Assembly (NCBI RefSeq): GCF_014396585.1
Contig: NZ_CP060717.1
Span: 2,493,484-2,557,483, forward strand
Length of the DNA: 64,000 nucleotides
Direction: 5' to 3'
Source of the DNA: Sphingomonas rhizophila
Lineage (GTDB): Bacteria > Pseudomonadota > Alphaproteobacteria > Sphingomonadales > Sphingomonadaceae
Shown here: positions 52,601-62,360 of the stretch, piece after piece
How positions within the stretch are numbered: position 1 is the stretch's first letter
Layout: the number at the start of each line of letters is the position of its first letter
Notes under the pieces: generated by a model
Seen by the model: the letters and a program-made list of their open reading frames with translations, nothing else
What the model was told of the DNA's origin: nothing
The model's database searches: none
Position numbers and translations under genes: made by a program

Positions 52601-52624
52601 GTCCGCAATGGGTCGAAAGCGGAC
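52601..52624. repeat. Palindromic repeat copy C
   Basis: GTCCGCAATGGGTCGAAAGCGGAC, with 6-bp perfect arms. It lies 27 bases upstream of the hypothetical gene start and marks the right edge of the lower-GC patch. Confidence 0.7.
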
Positions 52625-52640
52625 ACTAGGACGAGCGATC

Positions 52641-52663
52641 CGTCACGGAGCAAATCCGTGACG
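52641..52663. repeat. Strong inverted repeat without T tract
   Basis: CGTCACGGA and TCCGTGACG pair perfectly around the 5-base loop GCAAA. No T run follows on either strand, so it is not a standard terminator. It lies in the 189-base gap between the hypothetical gene and the MBL hydrolase gene, where nothing else is recognised. Confidence 0.5.
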
Positions 52664-52762
52664 TCGATCCGGCCGCTTGAGCGCCGGTCGGCCGGCCTTC
52701 GCCGTCTCTTCGCGCTGCTTCGGCGACGCGCTTTGCGCGTCGGCGGCGCTGCGCTCGGCGGC

Positions 52763-53428
52763 TCAGGCGCGGCTCAGGGCGGCGTCACTGACAAACGGAT
52801 TGGTCGCTCGCTCGTGGGCAAAAGTGCTCATCGGGCCGTGGCCGCAGATGAAGGCGGTGTCGCCGCCCATTGGCCACAGGCGCTGGGTGATCGAGTTGAT
52901 CAGGTCCTGGTGGTTGCCGCGCGGGAAATCGCTTCGGCCGATCGACCCCTGGAACAGCACGTCGCCGACGATCGCCAGTTTCGATTCGGGGTGGTGGAGG
53001 ACGATGTGGCCCGGCGTGTGGCCGGGGCAGTGGCGAATGTCGAAGGTCAGGTCGCCGACCGTCACCTTGTCCTGGTCGACCAGCCAGCGGTCGGGCTCGA
53101 ACGGCTTGCCGGGGACGCCGTAATTCTTGCCGTCGTCCTCCAGCCGGGCGATCCAGAAACGGTCTTCCTCGTGCGGGCCCTCGATCGGGACGCCGAGTTC
53201 TTCGGCGAGGATGCCGGCCGACCCGCAATGGTCGATGTGGCCGTGGGTGACGATGATCTTTTCGATCGTCACGCCATGCTGGGCGACCGCGGCCTTCAGC
53301 CGGTCGAGGTCGCCGCCGGGATCGACGAAGGCGCCGCGCATGGTGTTGGTGCACCACAGCAGGGTGCAGTTCTGCTGCAGCGGCGTGACCGGGATGATCG
53401 CGGCGCGCATCGGTGGGGTGGTCGTCAT
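52763..53428 (-). CDS. MBL-fold metallo-hydrolase (glyoxalase II-like)
   Basis: A 221-residue metallo-beta-lactamase-fold hydrolase with the metal motif THGHIDHCG, HCPGHTPGH and GDVLFQGSIGRSD. This short form without the C-terminal glyoxalase II domain is common and its substrate (thioester or similar) is not defined. ATG 53428 overlaps the dipeptidase stop as ATGA, so the two are co-translated. Confidence 0.88.
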   Translation of the reverse strand: MTTTPPMRAAIIPVTPLQQNCTLLWCTNTMRGAFVDPGGDLDRLKAAVAQHGVTIEKIIVTHGHIDHCGSAGILAEELGVPIEGPHEEDRFWIARLEDDGKNYGVPGKPFEPDRWLVDQDKVTVGDLTFDIRHCPGHTPGHIVLHHPESKLAIVGDVLFQGSIGRSDFPRGNHQDLINSITQRLWPMGGDTAFICGHGPMSTFAHERATNPFVSDAALSRA

Positions 53429-54692
53429 GGGGTGGCGGCTACGGGAACGGAGGGCAGCTTGTCCATTGCCGGCGCGACGGTTCGCATCGCCCGGGCGGTG
53501 GCCTCCGCCCGCGAAGCGCGCGCAGAACATTGCCGCCAGCAAGCCTGGCGAGGTTGGAGTCGCTCCACCCGCGCCGGATCAGTTCGGCGAACAGCACCGG
53601 ATAGGTCTCGACCCCCTCCAGCCCGGTCGGGGTATAGGGAATGCCGTCGTAATCGCCGCCGAGGCCGACATGGTCGTGGCCGGCGACGCGGGCGACATGG
53701 TCGATATGGTCGGCGACGATCCGGACGTCGGTGGCGGGGCGGGGGTGCGCGGCCGCCCACGCCTTCACACCCGCTTCGACCGCCGCCTTGCTGGCGCGGT
53801 GGATGGCCTTGAGGCGCGCTTCCTCTGCGGCCTGCGCGGCGGACCAGTCCCACACCTGCTGGCTGAGGAAGCCGGGGACGAAGTTGACCATCACCACGCC
53901 GCCATTGGCGGGCAGCAGCCGAAGCACGTCGTCGGGAACGTTACGCGGGTGCGGGGTCACGCCGCCAGCCGAGGAGTGCGAGAAGATGACCGGCGCACGG
54001 GTGATCCGAAGCGTGTCGCGCATCGTCGCCGGCGAGACATGGCTGAGGTCGACCAGCATGCCGAGCCGGTTCATCTCCATGACGACCCGCTCCCCGAACG
54101 GCGACAGGCCGTCGAATTTCGTCTCGTCGGTGGCGCTGTCGGCCCATTCGGTGGCCTGGTTGTGGGTCAGCGTCATGTAGCGGGCGCCGAGCCGGTAGAA
54201 CTGGCGCAGGGCCGGAAGGCTTGCGCCGATCTGCCGGCCGCCTTCGACGCCGATCAGCGAGGCGATCTTCCCGGCGCGGTGGATCCGGACGATGTCGTCC
54301 GCGGTCAGCGCCCGTTCGAGGTCTTTCGGATAGGCGGCGATCATCCGGTCGACGATGTCAATCTGTTCGATGGTGCGGCGGATAGCCGCGTCGCCGGTGA
54401 TCGTCCCGTCGATATAGACCGACCAGAATTGCCCGCCGACCCGGCCGGCGCGGAGCCGGGCCATGTCGGTCATCAGCGGGTGCTCGGCCCAGCGGTCGGT
54501 GCCGCTGGCGAGCCGCTCGACGCTGGAGCCGTGGTTTTCCTGGAGCGCCTCGGCGATGTCGTTGTGGCCGTCGATCAGCGGCGTCGCCTTGAGAATGCGG
54601 TCGATCCGCGATTGGGTCGCGCGGTCGATGGGCGGGACCGCCATCGCCCCGGCGGAGCAGCACAACAGGGCAAGCAGCAGGACCTTACGCAT
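53425..54692 (-). CDS. M19 family membrane dipeptidase (frameshifted near the C terminus)
   Basis: Zinc dipeptidase of the renal dipeptidase family. Signal peptide ([16 protein letters not shown]), then the metal-binding [10 protein letters not shown], the bridging Glu in [15 protein letters not shown] and FSHSSAGG. Near the end the frame is lost at 53508-53510: adding one base after GGNVLRALR gives AEATARAM and the natural stop at 53425, which then overlaps the next start. ATG 54692 has GAGGGGG upstream; ATG 54698 is also possible. Confidence 0.88.
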
Positions 54693-54756
54693 CGGCATCC
54701 CCCTCGGTTTCGATCGGGGTTTACGGACGCGTTCGCGGCGGGGCAATGCGGGCGCG

Positions 54757-56501
54757 ATGGTTGGGGCGCCCTATCTGCTGTTCGACGACGCGCGCCCGGG
54801 CGGGACGTGCCGGCTGTACCGGCACCCGTGGCGGATCATCCAAGCGGATCGGCTCGATGAGGTGGGGCCGGCGCTGGAGCAGCTTCGCGAGTTGACGAAG
54901 CGGGGCGCCTATGCCGCCGGCTATCTGTCGTACGAAGCAGGGCAGGCGCTCGACCCCAAGCTGGTCGACGGCGCGCGGGCCGGCGACGGACCGCTGCTGT
55001 GGTTCGGGCTGTTCGACGGCTATGATTCGCCGCAGCCGGCGGACGTGCTTCCGTCGCCCGACGGTGCCTTTGTCGGCCGGCCGCGGCCGCGCATCGGGCA
55101 GGCCGCTTATGCCGAAGCGGGCGACCGCGTGCGCGAGCATCTGTTCGCGGGGGATTTCTATCAGGCCAATCTGACGTTCGGGAACGACCTCATCGTTCAC
55201 GGCGATCCGCTCGCCCTCTACGCCAAGCTTCGCGCGGGATCGGCGGCGGGGTGGGGCGGGGTGGTCCACAACGGATCGCGCTGGCTGGTGTCGTGCAGCC
55301 CGGAGCAGTTCTTCACGATCTGCGACAGTTTGATCGAGGCGCGGCCGATGAAGGGCACCGCCCCGCGCCGCGCCGACCCCGCCGAGGACCGGGCGGAGGC
55401 CGAGACGTTGGCGGCGGACGAAAAGCAGCGCGCCGAGAACCTGATGATTGTCGACCTGATGCGAAACGACCTGGCGCGGGTGTCGGAGGTCGGATCGGTT
55501 GCCGTGCCGGAACTGTTCGTGGTCGAAACCTATCCGACCGTGCACCAGATGGTCAGCCGGATCACCGCGCGGCTCCGCTCCGGCATCGGTGCGGTCGATG
55601 TGCTGGAAACGATCTTCCCGTGCGGGTCGGTGACCGGCGCGCCCAAGGTCGCAGCGATCCGTGCACTCCGCGACCTCGAGCCGGAACCGCGCGGCGCCTA
55701 CACCGGCTCGATGGGCTGGATCGACCCGGGTCCGGCCGGCGACGCCGCGTTCAACGTGCTGATCCGAACGCTCGAAGGGACGCCGGAATCGTCGATTTGC
55801 CGGCTGGGTCTCGGATCGGGTCTTGTCGTCGACAGCCGGATTGACGATGAGTGGGCCGAGTGCCGGCTTAAGGGGAATTCGTGGCGCAGGGGCAGCGGTC
55901 GTTCGACCTGATCGAAACGATGCGGTTCGATCCGCAAGAAGGAATCGTCGACCTTGACCGGCATCTCGACCGGCTCGGCAAGGCGTCCGCGGATCTCGAG
56001 TTCCGGTTCGACCGCCATGCCGCGCGCAACGAACTCCAGGCCGCGACCTTCGGCCGCAAGGAACGCGGCATGGTCCGGCTGCTGCTCAGTCCCAAGGGCA
56101 GCATGGCGATCCAGTTGAAGCCGCTCGACAGTCCGCCTCGGATGCCGGTCGCCGTCGCGCTGAAGCCGCTACCGGTGGCGTCCGACGATTTCCGGCTCCG
56201 CTACAAGACCACCGACCGCGCCTTCTACGACGATGCGCGCCGCGAGACGGGGACGTTCGAAACGGTGTTCCACGATGAGCAGGGCCGGATCACGGAAGGC
56301 AGCCGGACCAGCGTCTTTGTCGAGCGCGACGGTAAGTTGCTGACGCCGCCGAGTGCGCTGGGCCTGATGCCGAGCGTGCTTCGCGCCCGGCTGATCGACG
56401 AGGGACGCGCGGCGGAGCAGGTGCTGTTCCGCGAAGACCTGGCGAACGGCTTCCTGATCGGCAATTCCCCGCGCGGCCTGATGAAGGCGGTGCTTGCCTA
56501 G
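54757..56501 (+). CDS. pabBC: Bifunctional aminodeoxychorismate synthase component I / aminodeoxychorismate lyase (frameshifted)
   Basis: Folate branch: the first part (about 375 residues) is PabB, with [28 protein letters not shown] and CGSVTGAPK. The second is the PLP-type IV aminotransferase fold PabC, with [10 protein letters not shown] and the ending [12 protein letters not shown]. In many alphaproteobacteria they are one protein. Here one G is missing in the run at 55872-55875: adding it joins AECRLKG to [14 protein letters not shown]. The 3' end overlaps pdeM by four bases. Confidence 0.88.
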
Positions 56502-57160
56502 GCGGCGATCGGGAAGCGCAGAAGCCGATCACTGACCGGGACCAGCGCCGACGCGCCCGGGCCGACCTTGCCCATGATTTCGGGATGATGCGCGTCGAGC
56601 CCGCCGGTCAGCGAACCGAAGGCGGGCAGAATCAGCTTCGACTGGCTGGCGACGAAGCACCGCCGCGCCACGCGCCGGCCGCGCAGGTTGAGACGCAGCT
56701 TGGGATGGTAGTGGCCGCTCATTTCCGGACGCAGTTCCTCCCGCTCGGCCTCGTGGCGTAGGACGATGCCGTCGAGCACCGTTTCGTCGATGATCTCGCC
56801 GCCGCAATGGTCGATGAAGCCGGCGTCATGGTTGCCCACGATCCACAGCCAGTGGAGGCGGCCGGTGAGGCCGGTGAGGATGGCGCGGGCCTGTTCGGGC
56901 AGGCGGTCGCAGCCGAACTTGTCGTGAAAACTGTCACCCAGGCAGTAGACCGCGCTCGCGCCGGTGCGCTCGACCTCGCGTTCCAGCGCGGTGAGGGTCG
57001 CGATCGAATCATAGGGCGGCAGCATCTGGCCGAGCCGCGCGAACCAGCTTGCCTTTTCGAGGTGAAGGTCGGCGACCAGCAACGCGCCGCGCGCCGGCCA
57101 GAACAGCGCGCCCTCGCTGCTGGGAATGAAATCCTGACCGCCGAACGAAAAGGGAACCAT
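56498..57160 (-). CDS. pdeM: Ligase-associated DNA damage response endonuclease PdeM
   Basis: A 220-residue calcineurin-like metallophosphoesterase with LVADLHLEK, YCLGDSFHD, IVGNHD and SGHYHPKL. In the ligase-associated repair system this nuclease accompanies a DEXH helicase, an MBL-fold exonuclease and an ATP-dependent ligase. The helicase and exonuclease are nearby; the ligase is not in the window. Confidence 0.9.
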   Translation of the reverse strand: MVPFSFGGQDFIPSSEGALFWPARGALLVADLHLEKASWFARLGQMLPPYDSIATLTALEREVERTGASAVYCLGDSFHDKFGCDRLPEQARAILTGLTGRLHWLWIVGNHDAGFIDHCGGEIIDETVLDGIVLRHEAEREELRPEMSGHYHPKLRLNLRGRRVARRCFVASQSKLILPAFGSLTGGLDAHHPEIMGKVGPGASALVPVSDRLLRFPIAA

Positions 57161-57187
57161 TACCCGCCCATAGGCGAGCTTCGCCCG

Positions 57188-57640
57188 TTAAAACAACAGG
57201 TTCTGGAAATGGTCGCGAAGCGCGCGGGCGTCGTGAAGCGCATTGTGCGGGACGACGCTGTTGGCGGCGGTCGAAAAGCCATGGAGCGGGACGAGGCGCA
57301 GGGTCAGTTGCGGCACGGCGACCATCTGGCCCGGTCCGGTGATTAGTAGCATCGACAGCTGCGCCAGATCCTCGGGCCAGTCGGCAATGATCTCGACCGC
57401 CTCGTCCAGCTGGATCCATGCGGCGAGCGCTTCGGCCGCGGCGCGGCGAGAGAGGCGCGGACCCTTCAGGCCTTCGGGCACCATGTCGAGGAACGGCACG
57501 ACGTGGCGCTGGACCCACGGGTCGGACGCCTCGCCATCAAGCACCACGTAGAATTCCTCGCCGCCGTCCTCCGGCACCAAAGCCAGGCTCAGCAGAGCCC
57601 CGCCGAAGCCGTCATATTCTGTGTCGAGGAAATAGCGCAC
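57188..57640 (-). CDS. DEDD-fold 3'-5' exoribonuclease-like protein
   Basis: A 150-residue RNase H-like protein. MRYFLDTEYDG at the start holds the DxE pair, and HNALHDARALRDH near the end gives the distal Asp of a DEDDh site. Similar in size and motifs to the small exoribonuclease family first described in mycobacteria (Rv2179c type). It lies between pdeM and a lipoprotein gene, all on the same strand. Confidence 0.78.
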   Translation of the reverse strand: MRYFLDTEYDGFGGALLSLALVPEDGGEEFYVVLDGEASDPWVQRHVVPFLDMVPEGLKGPRLSRRAAAEALAAWIQLDEAVEIIADWPEDLAQLSMLLITGPGQMVAVPQLTLRLVPLHGFSTAANSVVPHNALHDARALRDHFQNLLF

Positions 57641-57650
57641 GCTTCCGCGC

Positions 57651-57956
57651 TTAGCGCGGTTGCGGGTTTGCGGAAATGGTCAGGCCCGGCGGCGGTGGCG
57701 GACAGGCCTGCCCGCGCGCCTGCGCCTTGCGGCACTGCTCGAGCCACAGCCGCGCCTGCTTGCCGGCCTGCTCCTCCGCCTTGCGCAGTTCGCGGCCGCG
57801 CTTCTCGTCAGCCTCCGACTGGCTGGTGGTGGCAAGGTCGTAGCCCTTCGACGCCGCCTTGACCGGCAGGGTGGCGACATCGACCGCGGTGCTGGCAATC
57901 GTTCCGACAACGCAGCCGGACAACAGGATCGGAAGGGCGAGGGCAAGCATACGCAT
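57651..57956 (-). CDS. Small putative lipoprotein
   Basis: A 101-residue protein with a lipobox (LLSGC) after a short hydrophobic leader, then an Ala/Lys/Glu-rich helical body and a Pro-rich C terminus with two cysteines. ATG 57956 or 57950. Function unknown; sits between the repair helicase and the exoribonuclease-like gene. Confidence 0.65.
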   Translation of the reverse strand: MRMLALALPILLSGCVVGTIASTAVDVATLPVKAASKGYDLATTSQSEADEKRGRELRKAEEQAGKQARLWLEQCRKAQARGQACPPPPPGLTISANPQPR

Positions 57957-57996
57957 CGCCCGTTCCTTAAGCCGCAAGTTGTTGAAACACCATGAA

Positions 57997-60405
57997 TCAA
58001 TCGACGCGCATCGCCTCTTCGGCCAGCGCTTCGGCCTCCACCAGCAACGCTTCGTCGGCGGTGCCCGCGGGCGCCGCTTCACGGCCGATGACGACCATCA
58101 GCGGAACCGCCATCGGCGTCACCCGGCTGGCCTTCACATGGACCATCGTCGCCGCCGCCCGGTCGACGAGGCGCGCCAGTCGCCCGAGCTCGGTCATCCG
58201 CGCCCGGGCATCGTCCCAGGCGGCGCGCAGCAGCAGATGTTCGGGCTCATATTTGCGCAAGACGTCGTAGATGAGGTCGGTCGAGAAGCTGACCTGCTTG
58301 CCGGTCTTGCGCTTGCCGGGATGCTGCCGCTCGACCAGCCCGCCGATCACCGCTACTTCGCGGAAGGCGCGTTTCAACAGATGCGATTGCTCGACCCACT
58401 CGACGAATTCATGTTCGAGGATGTCGGGTGAAAATAGCGGGCGGGGATCCTCGACCGGCTCCAGGCTGGCGATGGCGAGGGCGTAGTCGTTGGCGACGAA
58501 CGACAGCGGCTTGAAACCCGCGGTTTCCATCCGCTTGGTGATCAGCATGCCGAGCGACTGGTGCGCATTCCACCCTTCGAAGCTGTAGACGCACATGTAA
58601 TGGCGGCCTTCGCGCGGGAAGGTCTCGACCAGCAGCTCGTCGGGCTGCGGCAGGATCGAGCGGCGCTGCTGGACCTCCAGCCATTCGCGGACATCGTCGG
58701 GAAAGCGGTGCCATTCACTATCGTTGGCCAGATAGGCGCGCACCCGGTCGGCGAGGTGGGTCGACATCGACATGCGCTGCCCGCCGTAGGTGACGAGCCG
58801 CGCCTGCTTCGACGAAGCGGCGACGACGATGTCGCTGTCCTTGAACCGCTTCACCTCCAGGCTGAGTCCGGCGAAGAAGATATGGTCGCCGATCGACAGG
58901 CTGGATGCGAAGCCCTCCTCGATCCGCCCGAGCATCCGGCCGTTGGCGAAGCGGATGTCCATCATCGGATTGTCGACGATGACCCCGGCGTTGAGGCGAT
59001 GCTGGGCGGCGACCTGCGGCCTGGTGATCCGCCAGTGGCCGGGAGACTCCTCGACCAGCCGGCGGAACTTGTCGTAGGCCCGCAGCGAATAGCCGCCGGT
59101 GGCGATGAATTCGAGGACGCGCCGCCACACCTCGTCGGTGAGGCCCGCATAGGGGGCGGCGGAGCGGACTTCGGCGAGCAGTTCGGCCTCCACGAACGGG
59201 CCCGCGCAGGCGATGCCGAGGATATGCTGGGCGAGCACGTCGAGCGTTCCGGGGCGGAAGACGTCGGGGTCCAGTTCGCGCGCGTCGATCGCGTCGAGCG
59301 CGGCCTGCGCTTCCAGATATTCGAAGCGGTTGCCGGGGACGACGATGCCCTTGGACGGCTCGTCCAGCCGATGGTTGGCGCGGCCGATCCGCTGCAACAG
59401 GCGCGACGAGCCCTTGGGTGCGCCCATCTGGCAGACCAGGTCGACATTGCCCCAGTCAATGCCGAGGTCGAGGCTGGCGGTGGCGACCAGCGCGCGCAGC
59501 CGGCCGTCGCTCATCGCCGCCTCGACCTTGCGCCGAGCCTCCAGCGCCAGGCTGCCGTGGTGGACGCCGATCGGCAGAGACTGGTCGTTGGCCGCCCACA
59601 ATTCCTGGAAGATCAGTTCGGCGAGGCTGCGGGTGTTGCAGAAGATCAGGCTGGTCTGGTGCTGCTCGATGAGGCGCATCACCTGCCGCGCGGCGTGGCG
59701 TCCGCTGTGCCCGCCCCACGGGATCCGGTTTTCGGGGATGAGGATGCTGAGGTCGGGATCGACGCCGGGTTCGCCCGCGACCAGGCGCACCGCGTCGATG
59801 TCGCCGTCGGGAGCGAGCCACGCGCGATAGGCGTCGGGATCGGCGATGGTCGCGCTGAGGCCAACACGGCGGACGCCCGGGGCCAGCGTCTGCAGCCGCG
59901 CCATCGCCAGCGCCAGGAGGTCGCCGCGCTTTTCCCGCGCGAAGGCGTGGATTTCGTCGACCACCACCGTCTTGAGGCCGGCAAACAATGTTGCACTGTC
60001 CGGATAGGACAGCAGCAGGCTGAGCGATTCCGGAGTCGTCAGCAGGATTTGCGGCGGCCGCGCGCGCTGCCGCGCCTTGCGGTCCGAGGGCGTATCACCG
60101 CTGCGCGTCTCGACCCGGATCGGCAGGTCCATCTCCGCGATCGGAGTGAGCAGGTTGCGCTGGACGTCGACCGCCAGCGCCTTGAGCGGCGAGATGTAGA
60201 GGGTGTGAAGGCCCTCGGTTGGTGCCTCGATCAGGTCGACCAGGGTCGGCAGGAAGCCCGACAGCGTCTTGCCTGCACCGGTCGCGGCGACGAGCAGGGC
60301 GTGGACGCCGTCATGCCCGGCCTGGAGCATGTCGAGCTGGTGCCGGCGCGGGGCCCAGCCGCGCTCATCGAACCATTGCCCAAGGACGTCGGGAAGCTTG
60401 GTCAG
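57997..60405 (-). CDS. Ligase-associated DNA damage response DEXH-box helicase (Lhr-like)
   Basis: A superfamily 2 helicase of about 800 residues. Walker A VAATGAGKTLSGF, DEXH box VVDEIHAFA, SATIADPD (motif III), and QRIGRANHR (motif VI), followed by the Lhr winged-helix core and a C-terminal ligase-associated domain. No ATG, GTG or TTG is near the conserved start (LPDVLGQWFDERGW). The best candidate is CTG at 60405: it overlaps the upstream stop as CTGA and has GAGGA a few bases before it. Confidence 0.88.
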   Translation of the reverse strand: MTKLPDVLGQWFDERGWAPRRHQLDMLQAGHDGVHALLVAATGAGKTLSGFLPTLVDLIEAPTEGLHTLYISPLKALAVDVQRNLLTPIAEMDLPIRVETRSGDTPSDRKARQRARPPQILLTTPESLSLLLSYPDSATLFAGLKTVVVDEIHAFAREKRGDLLALAMARLQTLAPGVRRVGLSATIADPDAYRAWLAPDGDIDAVRLVAGEPGVDPDLSILIPENRIPWGGHSGRHAARQVMRLIEQHQTSLIFCNTRSLAELIFQELWAANDQSLPIGVHHGSLALEARRKVEAAMSDGRLRALVATASLDLGIDWGNVDLVCQMGAPKGSSRLLQRIGRANHRLDEPSKGIVVPGNRFEYLEAQAALDAIDARELDPDVFRPGTLDVLAQHILGIACAGPFVEAELLAEVRSAAPYAGLTDEVWRRVLEFIATGGYSLRAYDKFRRLVEESPGHWRITRPQVAAQHRLNAGVIVDNPMMDIRFANGRMLGRIEEGFASSLSIGDHIFFAGLSLEVKRFKDSDIVVAASSKQARLVTYGGQRMSMSTHLADRVRAYLANDSEWHRFPDDVREWLEVQQRRSILPQPDELLVETFPREGRHYMCVYSFEGWNAHQSLGMLITKRMETAGFKPLSFVANDYALAIASLEPVEDPRPLFSPDILEHEFVEWVEQSHLLKRAFREVAVIGGLVERQHPGKRKTGKQVSFSTDLIYDVLRKYEPEHLLLRAAWDDARARMTELGRLARLVDRAAATMVHVKASRVTPMAVPLMVVIGREAAPAGTADEALLVEAEALAEEAMRVD

Positions 60406-60590
60406 GCTTCCTCGTTCCGGTTGGCCCGGTCCTCTTTCTGGTAGAGTTCGCGCGTCGCGCGTTCGGTTGTCGGGTTGCTGCTGTCCTTGCCGGTGCTCTT
60501 GGTCCGCATCACGGCGTAGGCGATGACGAGCAACAGGACGGCCGCCCCGATGACCTCGATCAGCACGAGGTTGACGCCGCCAAGATCCAT
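60402..60590 (-). CDS. Small single-pass membrane protein
   Basis: A 62-residue protein with one hydrophobic helix (LIEVIGAAVLLLVIAYAVM) near the N terminus and a charged cytoplasmic tail rich in Lys, Glu and Arg. ATG 60590 has a strong GGAGGA site. Its stop overlaps the helicase start, so it is the first gene of the helicase transcript. Function unknown. Confidence 0.78.
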   Translation of the reverse strand: MDLGGVNLVLIEVIGAAVLLLVIAYAVMRTKSTGKDSSNPTTERATRELYQKEDRANRNEEA

Positions 60591-60646
60591 ACCTTCCTCC
60601 ATGAATGGGCGGAACAATGCGCCGCCGTCCCCCGTATAACCGCGCA

Positions 60647-61645
60647 ATGGCCCGACTGGGTTCCTGGATCGAGCCTTTTCCGGAAGGCATCTACGTTAAG
60701 CCCGCCGACGCGTGGGTCGACCCGTCGCAGCCCAAGCAGCGCGCGCTTGTGACTCACGGCCACGCCGATCATGCCAGGGGCGGCCACAGCGAGGTGTGGG
60801 CGACCCCCGAAACACTGGCGATCATGGGCGTCCGCTACGGCGACCAGAACGGGCGGCCGGTCCAGTATGGCGAATCGACGCGGATCGGCGAGGTCGACAT
60901 CAGCTTCGTTCCCGCCGGCCATGTGCTCGGATCCGCGCAGATCGTCATGGATTACAAGGGCGAGCGGGTGGTGGTGTCGGGCGACTACAAGCGCCGCCCC
61001 GATCCGACATGCGAGCGGTTCGTGGTGGTGCCGTGCGACATCTTCATCACCGAGGCGACGTTCGGCCTCCCGGTGTTCCATCACCCCGACACGGGTAGCG
61101 AGGTCGACCGGCTGCTCCACCGCCTGCGGGCCGAGCCGGAGCGGTGCGTGCTGGTCGGCGCCTATGCGCTGGGCAAGGCGCAGCGGGTCGTCGCCGAGCT
61201 TCGCGGTCGCGGCCACGACGACCCGATCTATTACCATGGCGCGATGGAGCGGCTGTGCCGCCTGTACGAGGAACTGGGCGTGCCCCTGGGCGACCTTCGT
61301 CCGGCAACCGGGGCCACGAAGGAAGAGATGAAAGGCCGCATCATCATCTCGCCGCCATCGGCGCTCAACGACCGCTGGTCGCGGCGCCTGCCCGACCCGA
61401 TCACCGCCATGGCATCGGGGTGGATGCGCATCCGCCAGCGCGCCAGGCAGCGTAACGTGGAACTGCCGCTGGTGATCAGCGACCACAGCGATTGGGACGA
61501 ATTGACGCAGACCATCAAGGACGTCGCGCCGCGTGAAGTCTGGATCACGCACGGTCGCGAGGATGCGCTGATGCACTGGTGCATGCTCCACCAGATCAAG
61601 GCGCGCGAACTGAATTTGGTCGGTTACGAGGACGAGGACGATTGA
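60647..61645 (+). CDS. Ligase-associated DNA exonuclease (MBL fold)
   Basis: A 332-residue metallo-beta-lactamase/beta-CASP-like nuclease related to SNM1/Artemis. Metal motif THGHADHARGG, PAGHVLGSAQI, SGDYKRRPDP and VISDHSDWDEL. Named for its linkage to an ATP-dependent DNA ligase; here the expected ligase gene does not follow. It is divergent from the helicase unit with 56 bases between start codons. Confidence 0.9.
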   Translation: MARLGSWIEPFPEGIYVKPADAWVDPSQPKQRALVTHGHADHARGGHSEVWATPETLAIMGVRYGDQNGRPVQYGESTRIGEVDISFVPAGHVLGSAQIVMDYKGERVVVSGDYKRRPDPTCERFVVVPCDIFITEATFGLPVFHHPDTGSEVDRLLHRLRAEPERCVLVGAYALGKAQRVVAELRGRGHDDPIYYHGAMERLCRLYEELGVPLGDLRPATGATKEEMKGRIIISPPSALNDRWSRRLPDPITAMASGWMRIRQRARQRNVELPLVISDHSDWDELTQTIKDVAPREVWITHGREDALMHWCMLHQIKARELNLVGYEDEDD

Positions 61646-61687
61646 GCCGCCGCTTGATCGCTGACGCCGCGACCCCATAATCCAGCC

Positions 61688-62353
61688 ATGGACCGGACAC
61701 CCAATTACTATCCCGACCCGCGTGACCAGCTGACCGGCTTCGTCGAGCGCGGCATGCGGCTGGCGCGGCGTGCCGGGATTTCGTTCGCGCTAGCGGTGAT
61801 CGGCGCGATCGTCGTCGGGGCGGCGGCGACCGACAATGGCTTCGTCCAGTTGCTGATCACTGCGTTCGCGGCGGTCGCGCTGTGGCTTCCGGCCTTTTTC
61901 CTGCTGGGAAGCATGGAGCGGCTGTTCACGCGCCGGCCGAGGGCAGCGGCGCCGGTGGTCGACGCGACCGCATCGGCCGTGCCAAGCGATGATGACAGTG
62001 ACCGGGCGTGGCGCCGGCTTGCGCTCGCCGCGCCGGGCCATGCCGACCGGATCGCGGTTCTGCGCCGGTCAATCGACCGTTCGCGAGTGTCGCTAGGCGA
62101 GGCCAAGCTGGACGTCGACGCGCACGAGGTTTGTTCGCTGATCGACCGCCGCCTGCCGCAGCTCATCGACAAGGAACTGGACGACCTACCGCCAGACGAC
62201 CGCGATCGCAGCCGCCAGATCGATGAACTGGTCAATCTCATCGAGCAGTTCGCGCGGGACTGCAGCCGGCGCAATTCGGACAACGCGCCGGTCGACCGCT
62301 ATGGGGCCGAAGTGCTGCGCCGGAGGTTTGAAGCGCATCTGTCGAACTTCTGA
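61688..62353 (+). CDS. Hypothetical membrane protein
   Basis: A 221-residue protein with two hydrophobic helices between about residues 29 and 75 and a cytoplasmic Asp/Arg-rich helical domain. No family recognised. It follows the exonuclease by 42 bases on the same strand and occupies the place where a ligase would be expected, but has no nucleotidyltransferase motif. Confidence 0.7.
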   Translation: MDRTPNYYPDPRDQLTGFVERGMRLARRAGISFALAVIGAIVVGAAATDNGFVQLLITAFAAVALWLPAFFLLGSMERLFTRRPRAAAPVVDATASAVPSDDDSDRAWRRLALAAPGHADRIAVLRRSIDRSRVSLGEAKLDVDAHEVCSLIDRRLPQLIDKELDDLPPDDRDRSRQIDELVNLIEQFARDCSRRNSDNAPVDRYGAEVLRRRFEAHLSNF

Positions 62354-62360
62354 TCGGACG

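Noticed and set aside
51400..52700. Insertion sequence or toxin-antitoxin unit in the lower-GC patch
   Set aside because: No transposase, toxin or antitoxin motif and no terminal repeats of insertion-sequence type; only short palindromes.
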